Origin: Maricaulis sp048270095
GTDB lineage: Bacteria; Pseudomonadota; Alphaproteobacteria; Caulobacterales; Maricaulaceae
Assembly (NCBI RefSeq): GCF_048270095.1
Contig: NZ_JBLWTL010000003.1
Location: 62,001 to 126,000, forward strand
Direction: 5' to 3'
Length of the DNA: 64,000 bases
Made by a program: the position numbers and the translations under genes
The notes under the pieces: generated by a model
The model's database searches: none
Told to the model about the DNA's origin: nothing
Seen by the model: the letters and a program-made list of their open reading frames with translations, nothing else
Part shown: positions 1 to 9,111 of the stretch, piece by piece
Numbering within the stretch: position 1 is the first letter of the stretch
Layout: the number at the start of each line of letters is the position of its first letter

Positions 1-411
1 AATGCCAAAACTGGCATTTTCCGAACACACCCGGATATCGCAGGCCAGGACCAAGTCCAGTCCGCCGCCAAGACACGCCCCCTGAATGGCCACAACAACG
101 GCAAAATTGGCCTGCTCCAGCTTGGTCAACGTATCCTGCAGCACCAGAAGGTTGGAGCGAAACTGGAAACGGTCATGTGCGGAATCGCTTTTGCCCAGCG
201 ATGTGAACGCATCGGTATCCATGCCCGAGCAGAAATGTCGCCCTTCGGATTCGATCAGCAGAACACGCGTCCGGCCAGCCTGATTGAGTGCATCTATCGC
301 AATCGGGAAGTCACGCCAAAAGGCCGATCCCAGCGCGTTGGCCCGCTCGGGGCGCGTGAGGGTCAGGCGGGCAATCGCGCCATCCTGTACGATTGAAAAA
401 GCGTCGGTCAT
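1..411 (-). CDS. Enoyl-CoA hydratase/isomerase family protein (partial, 3' end outside window)
   Basis: The minus-strand frame opens with ATG at 411 and stays open to base 1, giving the first 137 residues of a crotonase-fold protein; the C-terminal half lies beyond the window. An oxyanion-hole segment (GRHFCSGMDTDAF) and the second crotonase signature (IQGACLGGGLDLVLACDI) are readable. The family hydrates, isomerises or cleaves acyl-CoA thioesters in the cytoplasm. A GAGGGG Shine-Dalgarno lies about 6 bases before the ATG. It is divergent from the Atu-like cluster across a 348-bp gap, so it probably belongs to the same acyl-CoA catabolic regulon. The exact substrate cannot be assigned from this fragment. 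Confidence 0.88.
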   Translation of the reverse strand, partial: MTDAFSIVQDGAIARLTLTRPERANALGSAFWRDFPIAIDALNQAGRTRVLLIESEGRHFCSGMDTDAFTSLGKSDSAHDRFQFRSNLLVLQDTLTKLEQANFAVVVAIQGACLGGGLDLVLACDIRVCSENASFGI

Positions 412-759
412 TCGATCCCCTCAACTGGGCCGTGGAAAAGGCCACGCCGTTCCGGCAGAGCATAGCAGGCGGGGGCGCCGGATGTGAAACACCCGATAGC
501 AGACCGGGCCGCCGGGGGAGATGGACCTCGCCCGGCAATCCGGGACGGAGCGCATCTTTGGCGGCGCAGCCATCCAAGACCCGGCGGACTGAACCCGCCT
601 CATCCCACTCTTATGCCGCCAATGTTATTGAGCGGAATGAACACAGATCGATCAAGCATATTGATTGAATTCCAAAACTGAGTTTAGCTCACATGGTGAC
701 AAACCAGCCTGGCAGCTGACCGAAAGCTTCCTGCGAGGCAGGTCCGCAACGGAGATTCG
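412..759. promoter_or_regulatory. Divergent intergenic region between two acyl-CoA catabolic units
   Basis: This 348-bp gap separates the minus-strand enoyl-CoA hydratase from the plus-strand Atu-like cluster and must hold both promoters. The AT-richer part (about 620-700) contains a 5-5-5 inverted repeat at 651-665, ATCAA-gcata-TTGAT, a plausible operator. I saw no convincing gene or RNA here. A GGAG Shine-Dalgarno precedes the start at 760 by 6 bases. Confidence 0.5.
651..665. promoter_or_regulatory. Candidate operator (inverted repeat)
   Basis: A perfect 5-bp inverted repeat with a 5-bp spacer (ATCAAgcataTTGAT), 95-109 bp upstream of the first gene of the Atu-like cluster. It sits in the AT-rich part of the divergent promoter region. 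Which regulator binds is unknown; TetR-type repressors commonly control such clusters. Confidence 0.35.
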
Positions 760-2577
760 ATGACAAAGAATGCGATCCGTATTGGCGGTGCCAGTGGGTA
801 TTGGGGCGACAGCGCCATGGCCGTCCCGCAATTGCTGGCCGGCGGCTCGCTGGACTATCTCGTCTTCGATTATCTCGCTGAAATCACGATGTCGATTTTG
901 GCCCGTGCCCGCGTGCGCGATCCCGAGGCCGGCTATGCGACGGATTTTGTTACGGCGGCCCTTGCCCCGAATCTGGGCGCCATCGCGGCCCAGGGCGTGC
1001 GTGTCATCTCCAATGCCGGCGGGGTCAATCCCGTGGCCTGCGGCGCCGCCGTCCGCGCCTTGGTCGAAAAAGCCGGACTGACGCTGAAAGTCGCCGTCAT
1101 CACGGGTGACGACCTATTGCCCTGCGCGGCAGAGCTGGCCCAGGGCGGACTGACGGAAATGTTTACAGACGAGGCCTTCCCGCCGGTCGACAGGATTGCC
1201 AGTCTGAACGCCTATCTCGGGGCCTTCCCCATCGCGGCCGCACTCGATGCCGGCGCCGATATCGTTATCACCGGCCGCTGCGTCGACAGTGCTGTCACGC
1301 TGGGCGCCTGCATCCATGCCTTTGGCTGGTCACGCGAGGATTATGACCGGCTCGCGAGCGGCAGCCTCGCCGGCCATGTACTCGAATGCGGACCGCAGGC
1401 GACAGGAGGCAATTTCACCGATTGGGAGTGTGTCGCTGCCAGGATTGCCGAAATCGGCTATCCGATCGCCGAGATCACGCCAGATGGCGACTTCACTGTC
1501 AGCAAGCCTGCCGGAACAGGCGGCGGCGTCAGCGTAGGCACGGTGTCGGAGCAGATGCTCTACGAGATTGGCGACCCGCAGGATTATGCCCTGCCGGATG
1601 TAAGCTGCGATTTCTCGCAGGTGACGATCATGCCGGCAGGTCCGGACCAGGTCTTCGTGAGCGGTGCCCGTGGAGCGCCGCCGCCGGAGAAATACAAGGC
1701 CAGCCTGACCTGGCAGGATGGTTGGCGCGCCGGCCTCTATCTGAGCTTTTACGGGCTGGACGCCGCCCGCAAGGCGCAGAGCTTCGCCGATGCGGCCATC
1801 GCCCGCGCCGGCGCGATCCTGGGCAAGCTGAACGCACCGCCCTTCAGCGAAACCAGTACGGAAATTCTGGGCAATGAGTGCCAGTTCGGGACCTTCGGCC
1901 AGAGCCGAGATGCGAGAGAGGTTGTGCTCAAGCTCGCCGCCAAACATGCCGATGCGGCCGGTGCCGGTTTGCTGCTCAGAGAAGCCGCCGGGCTGGGGCT
2001 GGCATCGCCGCCCGGGCTCTCGGGTTTTCAGGGCGGGCGCCCCAAACCCTCGCCCGTCATCCGGCTTTTCTCCTGCCTTTGCCCGCGGCCAATGGTCGAT
2101 GTCCGCATTGAGCTGGACGGCAAGTCGCTCGATTATGCCGAGCCCCCACTCGGCAATGCCCGGGCACCCAACCCCGTCAGACCCGAGCCGCCAGCCAAAC
2201 CCGATACCTCGTCGGGCAGCGTTCGCGTGCCCCTGATCGCGCTCGCCTGGGGACGCTCCGGTGACAAGGGTAACCACGCCAATATCGGCATCATCGCGCG
2301 CGATCCGGAATTTCTGCCGGCCCTGTGGCACGGCCTGTCGACCGATATCGTGACGGAGCGCTTCGCGCATTTCCTCGAAGGCCCGGTCGAGCGTTTCTAT
2401 CTGCCCGGCAGCCATGCCATCAATTTCCTGCTGCACGATGTGCTCGGTGGCGGCGGCATTGCCAGCCTGCGCAATGATCCGCAGGGCAAGGGCTATGCCC
2501 AGATTCTGCTGGCGACCCCGATCGAAATCCCGACCTTGCTGGCTCAGCGCTTTAACCTCACAGAGGCCATGGCATGA
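760..2577 (+). CDS. AtuA-like protein (DUF1446 plus C-terminal AtuA domain)
   Basis: A 605-residue protein with the layout of Pseudomonas AtuA: a large N-terminal DUF1446 region (about residues 5-450, beginning RIGGASGYWGDSAM and containing VITGRCVDSAVTLG) and a C-terminal AtuA-like domain (about 485-595, with ALAWGRSGDKGNHANIGI). AtuA is required for growth on citronellol and geraniol, but its biochemical role is not settled. The length matches full-length AtuA, whereas many homologues are split. The ATG at 760 has a GGAG 6 bases upstream. Its TGA overlaps the next ATG (ATGA), so the two are translationally coupled. The gene heads a six-gene acyl-CoA cluster. Confidence 0.88.
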   Translation: MTKNAIRIGGASGYWGDSAMAVPQLLAGGSLDYLVFDYLAEITMSILARARVRDPEAGYATDFVTAALAPNLGAIAAQGVRVISNAGGVNPVACGAAVRALVEKAGLTLKVAVITGDDLLPCAAELAQGGLTEMFTDEAFPPVDRIASLNAYLGAFPIAAALDAGADIVITGRCVDSAVTLGACIHAFGWSREDYDRLASGSLAGHVLECGPQATGGNFTDWECVAARIAEIGYPIAEITPDGDFTVSKPAGTGGGVSVGTVSEQMLYEIGDPQDYALPDVSCDFSQVTIMPAGPDQVFVSGARGAPPPEKYKASLTWQDGWRAGLYLSFYGLDAARKAQSFADAAIARAGAILGKLNAPPFSETSTEILGNECQFGTFGQSRDAREVVLKLAAKHADAAGAGLLLREAAGLGLASPPGLSGFQGGRPKPSPVIRLFSCLCPRPMVDVRIELDGKSLDYAEPPLGNARAPNPVRPEPPAKPDTSSGSVRVPLIALAWGRSGDKGNHANIGIIARDPEFLPALWHGLSTDIVTERFAHFLEGPVERFYLPGSHAINFLLHDVLGGGGIASLRNDPQGKGYAQILLATPIEIPTLLAQRFNLTEAMA

Positions 2578-4196
2578 CGATTTTCCACTCCCAGGTCGAA
2601 CCGGGCCGGCCCGATTTCGCGCAGAATCGCGCTGACATGCTCGCCCTGATCGACCGGCTGGAAACCCTCAATGGCCGTGCCGCCACCGCCTCGGAAAGGC
2701 GGCGTGAGCGGTTCGAAAAGCGCGGCCAGCTCACCCCGCGTGACCGTTTGGCCCGTCTGCTCGATCCGGGCATGCCCTTTCTGGCGATCGGCAATCTCGC
2801 CGGCTATATGGTCGATACCCCGGACGAAGCGAAATCCATCCCCGGTTCGACGCTGATCGCGGGGATTGGCTATGTTTCCGGCGTTCGCTGCGTGGTCACG
2901 GTTGATGATAGCGGCATCCGCGCCGGGGCGATCATGGCGGGCAGCGGCTACAAGCTGCGCCGGGCCGAAGAGATAGCCCTGCAACAGAAACTCCCCTTCA
3001 TCCATCTCGTGGAGAGCGCCGGCGGCGATCTGCTGAATTATGATGTCGGCAGTTTCGCGCTCAGCGGTGCCCTGTTCGCCAATCTGGCACGCCTGTCCAA
3101 GGCCGGCATCCCGACCATCGCTATCCTGCACGGCTCCTCGACGGCTGGCGGTGCCTATATGCCCGGCCTGTCGGACTATGTTGTCGCGGTAAAGGATCGT
3201 GGCAAGGCCTTCCTCGCCGGCCCGCCCCTGCTCAAGGCCGCGACCGGCGAAATCGCGACCGATGAGGAATTGGGCGGGGCGGAGATGCACAGCCAGACCT
3301 CGGGTCTGGTCGAATATCTGGCCGCCAGTGATGATGAAGCTGTCGCCATGGTGCGCGAGCTGGTCGGGCGGTTTGACTGGAATGCCAATTGCCCGGAGCG
3401 GCGGCCGGTGGAATTCGAAGAACCCCGGCTGGATATCGGCGAACTGGCCGGCATCGTCCCGGTCGACTACCGCAAGCCCTATGATGTCCGCGAAGTCGTC
3501 GCGCGTGTCGTGGATGGCTCGGATTTCTCTGATTTCAAACCGGGTTTCGGCGTCTCGACGGTCTGCCTTCAAGCCTCCATCTATGGCTATCCGTGCGGGA
3601 TTATTGGCAATAATGGCCCGATCGATCCGCAGGGCGCCAATAAGGCCGCGCAATTCATCCAGCTTTGCGACCAGGCCGGTACACCTTTGATCTTCCTGCA
3701 GAATACGACGGGCTATCTGGTCGGACGGGAGTACGAGCAGGCCGGCATGATCAAGCATGGCTCCAAGATGATCCAGGCAGTGACCAATGCCTCCGTACCT
3801 CGCCTCACCCTGATGATCGGGGCGAGTTATGGCGCCGGAAATTACGGCATGTGCGGGCGCGGTTTCGATCCGGATTTCCTGTTCTCCTGGCCCAATGCCT
3901 CGATGGGCGTGATGGGCGGTGAACAGGCGGCGACGGTGATGGGTATTGTCGCCGGGGAGGCTGCCCAGACACGCGGTTTCGAACTCGACCCGGCGATGAT
4001 GGCCGAGCAGTCGAAACAGCTGGCCGACCATTTCAATCGCCAGTCGGACGCCTTCTACACGTCGGGCCATATGCTCGATGACGGCATGATCGACCCGCGC
4101 GACACGCGCAAGGCGCTGGGTTTCCTGTTGAGCACGGTGTGGGAAGCGGCCCGCCGGAGCTTGCGCCCCAACAGTTTTGGCGTGGCGAGGCTGTGA
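2574..4196 (+). CDS. Acyl-CoA carboxylase, carboxyltransferase (beta) subunit, geranyl/methylcrotonyl-CoA type
   Basis: A 540-residue carboxyltransferase with two crotonase-fold halves: the N-domain carries VESAGGDLL and the C-domain carries GANKAAQFIQLCDQ and IGASYGAGNYGMCGRG. It transfers CO2 from carboxybiotin to an alpha,beta-unsaturated acyl-CoA such as 3-methylcrotonyl-CoA or geranyl-CoA. The biotin-carrying alpha subunit lies two genes downstream, giving the beta-hydratase-alpha order seen in both atu and liu operons. Linkage to an AtuA-like gene favours the geranyl-CoA (AtuC) role, but a methylcrotonyl role cannot be excluded. By hand alignment, the region FALSGALF replaces a segment where methylcrotonyl-CoA carboxylases have a bulky Phe, which would suit a longer acyl chain; this is inference. 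Confidence 0.87.
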   Translation: MTIFHSQVEPGRPDFAQNRADMLALIDRLETLNGRAATASERRRERFEKRGQLTPRDRLARLLDPGMPFLAIGNLAGYMVDTPDEAKSIPGSTLIAGIGYVSGVRCVVTVDDSGIRAGAIMAGSGYKLRRAEEIALQQKLPFIHLVESAGGDLLNYDVGSFALSGALFANLARLSKAGIPTIAILHGSSTAGGAYMPGLSDYVVAVKDRGKAFLAGPPLLKAATGEIATDEELGGAEMHSQTSGLVEYLAASDDEAVAMVRELVGRFDWNANCPERRPVEFEEPRLDIGELAGIVPVDYRKPYDVREVVARVVDGSDFSDFKPGFGVSTVCLQASIYGYPCGIIGNNGPIDPQGANKAAQFIQLCDQAGTPLIFLQNTTGYLVGREYEQAGMIKHGSKMIQAVTNASVPRLTLMIGASYGAGNYGMCGRGFDPDFLFSWPNASMGVMGGEQAATVMGIVAGEAAQTRGFELDPAMMAEQSKQLADHFNRQSDAFYTSGHMLDDGMIDPRDTRKALGFLLSTVWEAARRSLRPNSFGVARL

Positions 4197-4201
4197 AGTG
4201 G

Positions 4202-5017
4202 ATGAGCACAATCAACGAATTACCCGAAACCACCACGATAGATCAGGAGCTGGATGGCGGCTGGCTGACACTCTGGTTCAACACGCCGGAGAACCGCAAC
4301 GCCCTTTCCTCTGAGCTTTCCACGGAGCTGATGTCGGTACTCGAAGCGGTGCGTCCGCGGCGCGATATTCGCGGCGTAACCCTGCGTGGACGCAATGGAA
4401 TTTTCTGTTCCGGCGGAGATCTCAGAAGCTTCAGAACCGACCTGCAGGGCCAGGGTGATCGCGAGCGCGTGGTCGAGGCCAGCCGGCAGGCCGGGGCCTT
4501 GTTCGATGCGGTCAATACGCTGCCGCAAACCGTCATCGTGATCGTCGAGGGGGCTGCCATGGCGGGCGGTCTCGGCCTGGTCTGCTGCGCCGATCTGGTG
4601 ATCGTGACAGCCGATGCGCGCTTTGCGTTGACTGAGACGACGCTGGGTATTCCGCCGGCACAGATCGCCCGTTTCGTGGTGCAGCGGCTGGGACTTTCGA
4701 CGGCGCGGCGGCTGATGCTGACGGCGGCGCGCTTCAAGGGATCAGAAGCCCAAACACTTGGTTTGGCTGACTTTCTGGCACCGGAGGCTAGCGACATCGC
4801 GCCACTGGAGGCTGCGATCCGCGAACAGGTTTTGCGCTGCGCACCGAAAGCGAATGCCGTCACCAAGGCGCTGGTTCTCGCGACACCAAATACACCGCCG
4901 GACGAGATGACACAGCTCGCCGCCGAAGGGTTCGCTGACTGCATGCTGGGTGATGAAGCGCGCGAGGGAATTGCGGCCTTCATCGAAAAACGCAAGCCTG
5001 TCTGGGCCGGGGAGTAG
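4202..5017 (+). CDS. Enoyl-CoA hydratase/isomerase family protein (AtuE/LiuC-like)
   Basis: A crotonase-fold protein of 271 residues. Signatures are RNGIFCSGGDLRSF (first oxyanion-hole strand) and GAAMAGGLGLVCCADLV (second). Placed between the carboxylase subunits, it should hydrate the glutaconyl-CoA product: 3-methylglutaconyl-CoA in leucine breakdown, or 3-isohexenylglutaconyl-CoA in the Atu pathway. I chose ATG 4202 because GAGG at 4187-4190 is well spaced for it. A GTG at 4193 that overlaps the previous stop is the alternative and would add three residues. The stop abuts the next gene directly (TAG then ATGATG). Confidence 0.86.
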   Translation: MSTINELPETTTIDQELDGGWLTLWFNTPENRNALSSELSTELMSVLEAVRPRRDIRGVTLRGRNGIFCSGGDLRSFRTDLQGQGDRERVVEASRQAGALFDAVNTLPQTVIVIVEGAAMAGGLGLVCCADLVIVTADARFALTETTLGIPPAQIARFVVQRLGLSTARRLMLTAARFKGSEAQTLGLADFLAPEASDIAPLEAAIREQVLRCAPKANAVTKALVLATPNTPPDEMTQLAAEGFADCMLGDEAREGIAAFIEKRKPVWAGE

Positions 5018-7045
5018 ATGATGACCGCCTCTGCCTTCCGCTCCATCCTGATCGCCAATCGTGGTGAAATCGCCTGCCGTATCATAGCCACAGCCCGCCG
5101 GCTGGGTTGCCGCACCATTGCCGTTCACTCGCCGGTGGACAGCTGTTCGCCACACGTCCGCCTCGCCGATGATGCCGTCCTGCTCGGACCGGATGTGGCG
5201 GCGCAATCCTATCTCTCGATCGAACGCCTGATCGAGGCCGCCCGATCGAGCGGCGCCGAGGCCATCCATCCCGGCTATGGCTTCCTCTCCGAGAATGCCG
5301 ATTTCGCCCGGGCCTGCCGCGATGCCGGCCTGATCTTCATCGGCCCCTCGCCGGACGCGATCGCGGTGATGGGCGACAAGGCGGCCGCGAAACGGCGCAT
5401 GGTCGCGGCGGGTGTGCCCTGCCTGCCCGGCTATCAGGATACCAACCAGTCGGACGAGGCCTTCCTGACGGCGTCGAGAGCGATCGGTTATCCGATCATG
5501 ATCAAGGCAGCGGCTGGCGGCGGCGGACGCGGGATGCGCCGCGTCGAGAGTGAGCCGGAGCTGATCGCGGCCCTGCCGCTGGCGCGCTCGGAGTCAGAAC
5601 AAGCCTTCGGAGCCGGCGACTTGATCCTTGAGCGGGCGCTGGACCGGCCCCGCCATGTCGAGATCCAGATTTTCTGTGACAGCCAGGGTCATGCCATTCA
5701 TCTCGGCGAGCGCGATTGTTCGGTGCAGAGGCGGCACCAGAAAGTGCTCGAGGAATCGCCCTGCCCGGTGATGACGGATGACTTGCGCGCCGAGATGGGC
5801 GCTGCGGGCATTCTCGCTGCTCAATCGGTTGATTATGTCGGCGCCGGCACGGTGGAATATATGCTGGACGCCGACGGGCGTTTCTATTTTCTCGAGATGA
5901 ATACCCGGCTTCAGGTCGAGCACCCGGTGACGGAAATGGTCACAGGCCTGGATCTGGTCGAACTGCAATTGCGCGTCGCCCGCGGCGAGCCGCTGGGTCT
6001 CACCCAGAATGATATCACCCTGACCGGCCATGCCATCGAGGCGCGGCTCTATGCGGAGGATCCGGCGCGAGGCTTTCTGCCCTGTTCCGGCGCGATCGAA
6101 CGCTGGATTGCACCGTCCGGCGACGGGATTCGCGTCGATGCCGGCATTGAATCGGGCAGCGAGGTCTCGCCCCATTATGATCCGTTGATCGCCAAGATCA
6201 TCGCCCGGGGCCCCAGCCGCGCCATTGCCTGCCAGCGCCTTGAAGCCGCCCTGCAGGCGACGGGCATTGCCGGCCTGCAGACCAATCGCGATTTCCTGAT
6301 CGCCGCGGTGCGCGAGCCGGCCTTCCAGGCTGGCGAAGCGACGACGGCCTTCGTCGGCGATATGCTGCCCGGCGGCGATTTCAAACCGTTGGCGCTGCCG
6401 GGCGGCGTGCTGGCGGCGGCCTGCGTCTTGCAGCTTCGCCAGGCATCCAGGGACGCACTCCAGACGGCGGTCACCCTGCCCGCCGCGCTGCTGGGCTGGC
6501 ATAGCGCCGGCCGTTTATCCTCCAGCTATGCCTATCAGATCGAGGGCATGAACAAGCCGGTGACGACCTCAGCCGTCTCGCTCGGGACGGACGCCTACCG
6601 GGTCCAGCTCGCCGGCGATTTCCACCTTGTCGAGATTATCAGCGAACGCCCGGGACATGCGCGCTTGATCATTGACGGCAGACGCCAGCTGGCCCGTTTC
6701 GAACATCTCGACCGGGCGCGGATCTTCCTGATGATTGGCGACCACGCGGTCACATTGGGCAATCAGATTGGCGCCCCGCAGGCGCGCGACGAAGCAGTGG
6801 CATCGGGACGGGTAACGGCACCGATGCACGGCCTGCTGGTCGAAGTCTGCATCGCGCCGGGCGACAGGGTCACGAAGGGCGACCGCATTGCCGTTCTCGA
6901 AGCCATGAAAATGCAGCACGAAATCCGCGCCGATCTCGATGGCATAATCGTCGAGATCGGACAGGCGGGCGGCAGCCAGGTCAAATCCGGCCAACGCCTC
7001 TTCATCATCGAACCCGACACGACAAAACAGGACGACGCACCATGA
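5018..7045 (+). CDS. Acyl-CoA carboxylase biotin carboxylase/BCCP (alpha) subunit
   Basis: A 675-residue alpha subunit. Domains in order: biotin carboxylase N-domain (from ILIANRGEIACRI), ATP-grasp (KAAAGGGGRGMRRV; EMNTRLQVEHPVTE), biotin carboxylase C-domain, a linker region, and a C-terminal biotinyl domain with EAMKM whose Lys631 should carry biotin. It carboxylates its own biotin using ATP and bicarbonate and pairs with the beta subunit encoded at 2574-4196. The start is ATG 5018, with a second ATG at 5021 and GGGGAG immediately upstream. Its TGA overlaps the following ATG by 4 bases. The protein is cytoplasmic. Substrate assignment follows the beta subunit and the AtuA linkage. Confidence 0.92.
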   Translation: MMTASAFRSILIANRGEIACRIIATARRLGCRTIAVHSPVDSCSPHVRLADDAVLLGPDVAAQSYLSIERLIEAARSSGAEAIHPGYGFLSENADFARACRDAGLIFIGPSPDAIAVMGDKAAAKRRMVAAGVPCLPGYQDTNQSDEAFLTASRAIGYPIMIKAAAGGGGRGMRRVESEPELIAALPLARSESEQAFGAGDLILERALDRPRHVEIQIFCDSQGHAIHLGERDCSVQRRHQKVLEESPCPVMTDDLRAEMGAAGILAAQSVDYVGAGTVEYMLDADGRFYFLEMNTRLQVEHPVTEMVTGLDLVELQLRVARGEPLGLTQNDITLTGHAIEARLYAEDPARGFLPCSGAIERWIAPSGDGIRVDAGIESGSEVSPHYDPLIAKIIARGPSRAIACQRLEAALQATGIAGLQTNRDFLIAAVREPAFQAGEATTAFVGDMLPGGDFKPLALPGGVLAAACVLQLRQASRDALQTAVTLPAALLGWHSAGRLSSSYAYQIEGMNKPVTTSAVSLGTDAYRVQLAGDFHLVEIISERPGHARLIIDGRRQLARFEHLDRARIFLMIGDHAVTLGNQIGAPQARDEAVASGRVTAPMHGLLVEVCIAPGDRVTKGDRIAVLEAMKMQHEIRADLDGIIVEIGQAGGSQVKSGQRLFIIEPDTTKQDDAP

Positions 7046-8184
7046 AATCTCCGATCTGCACCATGCTGGGCATCGAGTTTCCGCTGCTCGGTTTCAGCCA
7101 TTGCCGCGATGTGGTCGCGGCCGTCACCAATGCTGGCGGGATGGGGATTTTCGGTGCGGTCAACCTGCCGCCGGACCGGCTCGAGGAAGAGCTCGCCTGG
7201 ATCGATGCGCATGTTGATGGCAAGCCTTACGGTGTCGATCTGATCGTGCCCAATCGCTTCGAAGGCAAGGGCACGGCCATTGATCCGGAACGCCTGCTGG
7301 GCGCGGTGCCGGACACGCACAAGGACTTCGCCTCCGAAGTCCTTGGCCGCTATGGCATTGAAGCCGGCGCCATTGAGTCCGGGCGCAGTGAATTCCTGCA
7401 ATTCGCCGAGAACCTGACCGAAGAAGGCGCCATGGCCTCGCTGAAGGTCGCCTTCAAACACCCGATCAAGCTGATCGCCAATGCGCTGGGCATTCCCCCC
7501 GACTACATGCTCAGCATGGCGAAGGAACATGGCGTCGCCGTTGCCGCCCTGGTCGGCACCAAGGAACACGCGATCAAACAGGTCGAGGCCGGAGTCGACA
7601 TCCTGGTCGTCGCCGGCGGCGAGGCCGGCGGGCATTGCGGTGAGGTTTCCACCATGGTGCTGGTGCCGGAAGTCCATGAGGCCATCCAGCCCTATGGCAA
7701 TGTGCCCATCCTGGCGGCGGGCGGCATCACCACGGGACGCCAGATGGCCGCCGCGATGGCGATGGGTGCATCAGGCGCCTGGTGCGGCTCGGTCTGGTTG
7801 ACGACGGCGGAGGCCGAGACCAGCCCGGTCGTGAAGGAAAAAATGCTCGCCGCCGCCTCGCGCGATACGGTCCGCTCCAAATCGCGCACCGGCAAGCCCT
7901 CGCGCCAATTGCGCTCTCCCTGGACGGAGGCCTGGGATCAGGAAGGCCCCGTGCCCCTTCCCATGCCGCTGCAGGCTCTGGTCAGCGAACCCGCCCTGCA
8001 GAAGATCCGCGACCTCTCCGGCGGCGGGCATGAAGGCGCGATGGCGCTCGACACGTATTGGGTCGGGCAAGGCGTAGGGTTGATGAACCAGGCCATGTCG
8101 ACTGGTGCCGTGGTCCAGTGTTTCAAGGAGGACTTTGTGGCCGCCTATGAGCGCCTGTCGAACTTCCTCGAAATGGAGGACTGA
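7042..8184 (+). CDS. Nitronate monooxygenase-like FMN oxidoreductase
   Basis: A 380-residue TIM-barrel flavoprotein of the nitronate monooxygenase (2-nitropropane dioxygenase) family. Visible features are GGEAGGHCGEVST, a typical active-site/FMN region, and the phosphate-binding segment AAGGITTGRQMAAAMAMGAS. Members of this family in acyl-CoA clusters are often not nitronate oxidases but enoyl reductase or detoxification-like enzymes, and the substrate here is unknown. It overlaps the carboxylase alpha gene by 4 bases and is followed after 2 bases by the next gene, so it is part of the same transcript. It may process a branched unsaturated intermediate; that is inference. Confidence 0.85.
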   Translation: MKSPICTMLGIEFPLLGFSHCRDVVAAVTNAGGMGIFGAVNLPPDRLEEELAWIDAHVDGKPYGVDLIVPNRFEGKGTAIDPERLLGAVPDTHKDFASEVLGRYGIEAGAIESGRSEFLQFAENLTEEGAMASLKVAFKHPIKLIANALGIPPDYMLSMAKEHGVAVAALVGTKEHAIKQVEAGVDILVVAGGEAGGHCGEVSTMVLVPEVHEAIQPYGNVPILAAGGITTGRQMAAAMAMGASGAWCGSVWLTTAEAETSPVVKEKMLAAASRDTVRSKSRTGKPSRQLRSPWTEAWDQEGPVPLPMPLQALVSEPALQKIRDLSGGGHEGAMALDTYWVGQGVGLMNQAMSTGAVVQCFKEDFVAAYERLSNFLEMED

Positions 8185-8186
8185 AA

Positions 8187-8987
8187 ATGCACGCCATCGC
8201 CGATGATTTCCGCGCCGAAAATCTGGCCCTCAAGACCCTGCTGGATCCGCTCACGGGCGCCGGCTTCGACCAGCCCACCCTGTTCAAGGCCTGGACGAGC
8301 AACGACATTCTGCGCCATCTGCATTTCTGGAACCGCGCCGCCTATCTGCAGGTCCATGACGAAGCCGAACTGGAACGCCTGCTCGGTCGGGTTTTCAGCC
8401 TGGGTGATCCGGGCGGAATGCGAACGCTGGAGCGTGAGATGTTCGGCGGGTTGAACGGCCATGCCCTGCTCGATGAATGGTCCGGTTTTGCCGAACAACT
8501 CGCAGCGCGCTTTGCCGGGATCGATCCCAGGACGCGCCTGAAATGGGCCGGGCCGTCGATGAGCGCCCGCTCCAGCCTGGCCGCTCGCCAGATGGAAACC
8601 TGGGCCCATGGCCAAGCGATTTTCGACGCGCTCGGGGTTGCCCGGGTCAATACCGACCGGATCCGCAATATTGTGCAATTGGGCGCCAACACCTTCGCCT
8701 GGACCTTCCGCGTCAATGGTCTGCCCCTGCCCGAAGCACGGCCCTTCCTCTCACTGACCGCACCATCCGGCGAAGTCTGGACATGGGGTGAGCGGGATCC
8801 GGACAATATGATTGGCGGGACGGCCGAGGCTTTCTGCCAGGTCGTGACCCAAGTGCGCAATATCGCCGATGTCGACCTGGACACAACCGGCGAGACTGCC
8901 GCGGTCTGGATGGCCAAGGCGCAATGCTTCGCCGGGCCACCCGAAACACCGCCGGCACCCGGCCTGCGTCGACCTGCCAGCGGCTGA
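8187..8987 (+). CDS. TIGR03084-type protein (DinB/maleylpyruvate isomerase-like N-terminus)
   Basis: A 266-residue protein resembling the TIGR03084 group, a DinB-like four-helix fold. The N-terminal half carries a helix with HLHFWNRAAYLQVHDE and a later AARQMETWAHGQAIFD, whose His residues fit the DinB-type metal triad. A strong GGAGGA Shine-Dalgarno lies 2 bases after the previous stop, so it is the last gene of the Atu-like operon. Members of this group recur in acyl-CoA catabolism clusters without an assigned reaction. A metal-dependent thiol or acyl-CoA role is possible but unproven. A strong hairpin follows at 9042-9073. Confidence 0.8.
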   Translation: MHAIADDFRAENLALKTLLDPLTGAGFDQPTLFKAWTSNDILRHLHFWNRAAYLQVHDEAELERLLGRVFSLGDPGGMRTLEREMFGGLNGHALLDEWSGFAEQLAARFAGIDPRTRLKWAGPSMSARSSLAARQMETWAHGQAIFDALGVARVNTDRIRNIVQLGANTFAWTFRVNGLPLPEARPFLSLTAPSGEVWTWGERDPDNMIGGTAEAFCQVVTQVRNIADVDLDTTGETAAVWMAKAQCFAGPPETPPAPGLRRPASG

Positions 8988-9041
8988 GCGCCAACGGATC
9001 CGGGCCCACGGATCGAGATGCGCCGGAGCCGCCAAAGAATA

Positions 9042-9073
9042 CGGCCGCCCTCCCCGATCAGGGAGGGCGGCCG
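9042..9073. terminator. Bidirectional intrinsic terminator-like hairpin
   Basis: A 13-bp perfect GC-rich stem (9042-9054 pairing with 9061-9073) with a 6-base loop, between the convergent Atu-like operon and the 390-residue exported protein gene. There is only a short T run (ATTCTTT) on the minus-strand side, so it is probably used mainly by the minus-strand transcript. Confidence 0.75.
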
Positions 9074-9111
9074 CAGGGTCTCGATTGAGCGTCGACTGAC
9101 CGTTCAGCAGA

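Noticed and set aside
1330..2436. Long minus-strand reading frame opposite the AtuA-like gene
   Set aside because: It has no family resemblance and the plus frame carries the AtuA motifs; it is an antisense shadow caused by GC-rich codon use.
2544..4211. 555-codon minus-strand frame opposite the carboxyltransferase gene
   Set aside because: Antisense shadow: the plus frame encodes the clear carboxyltransferase and is coupled to its neighbours.
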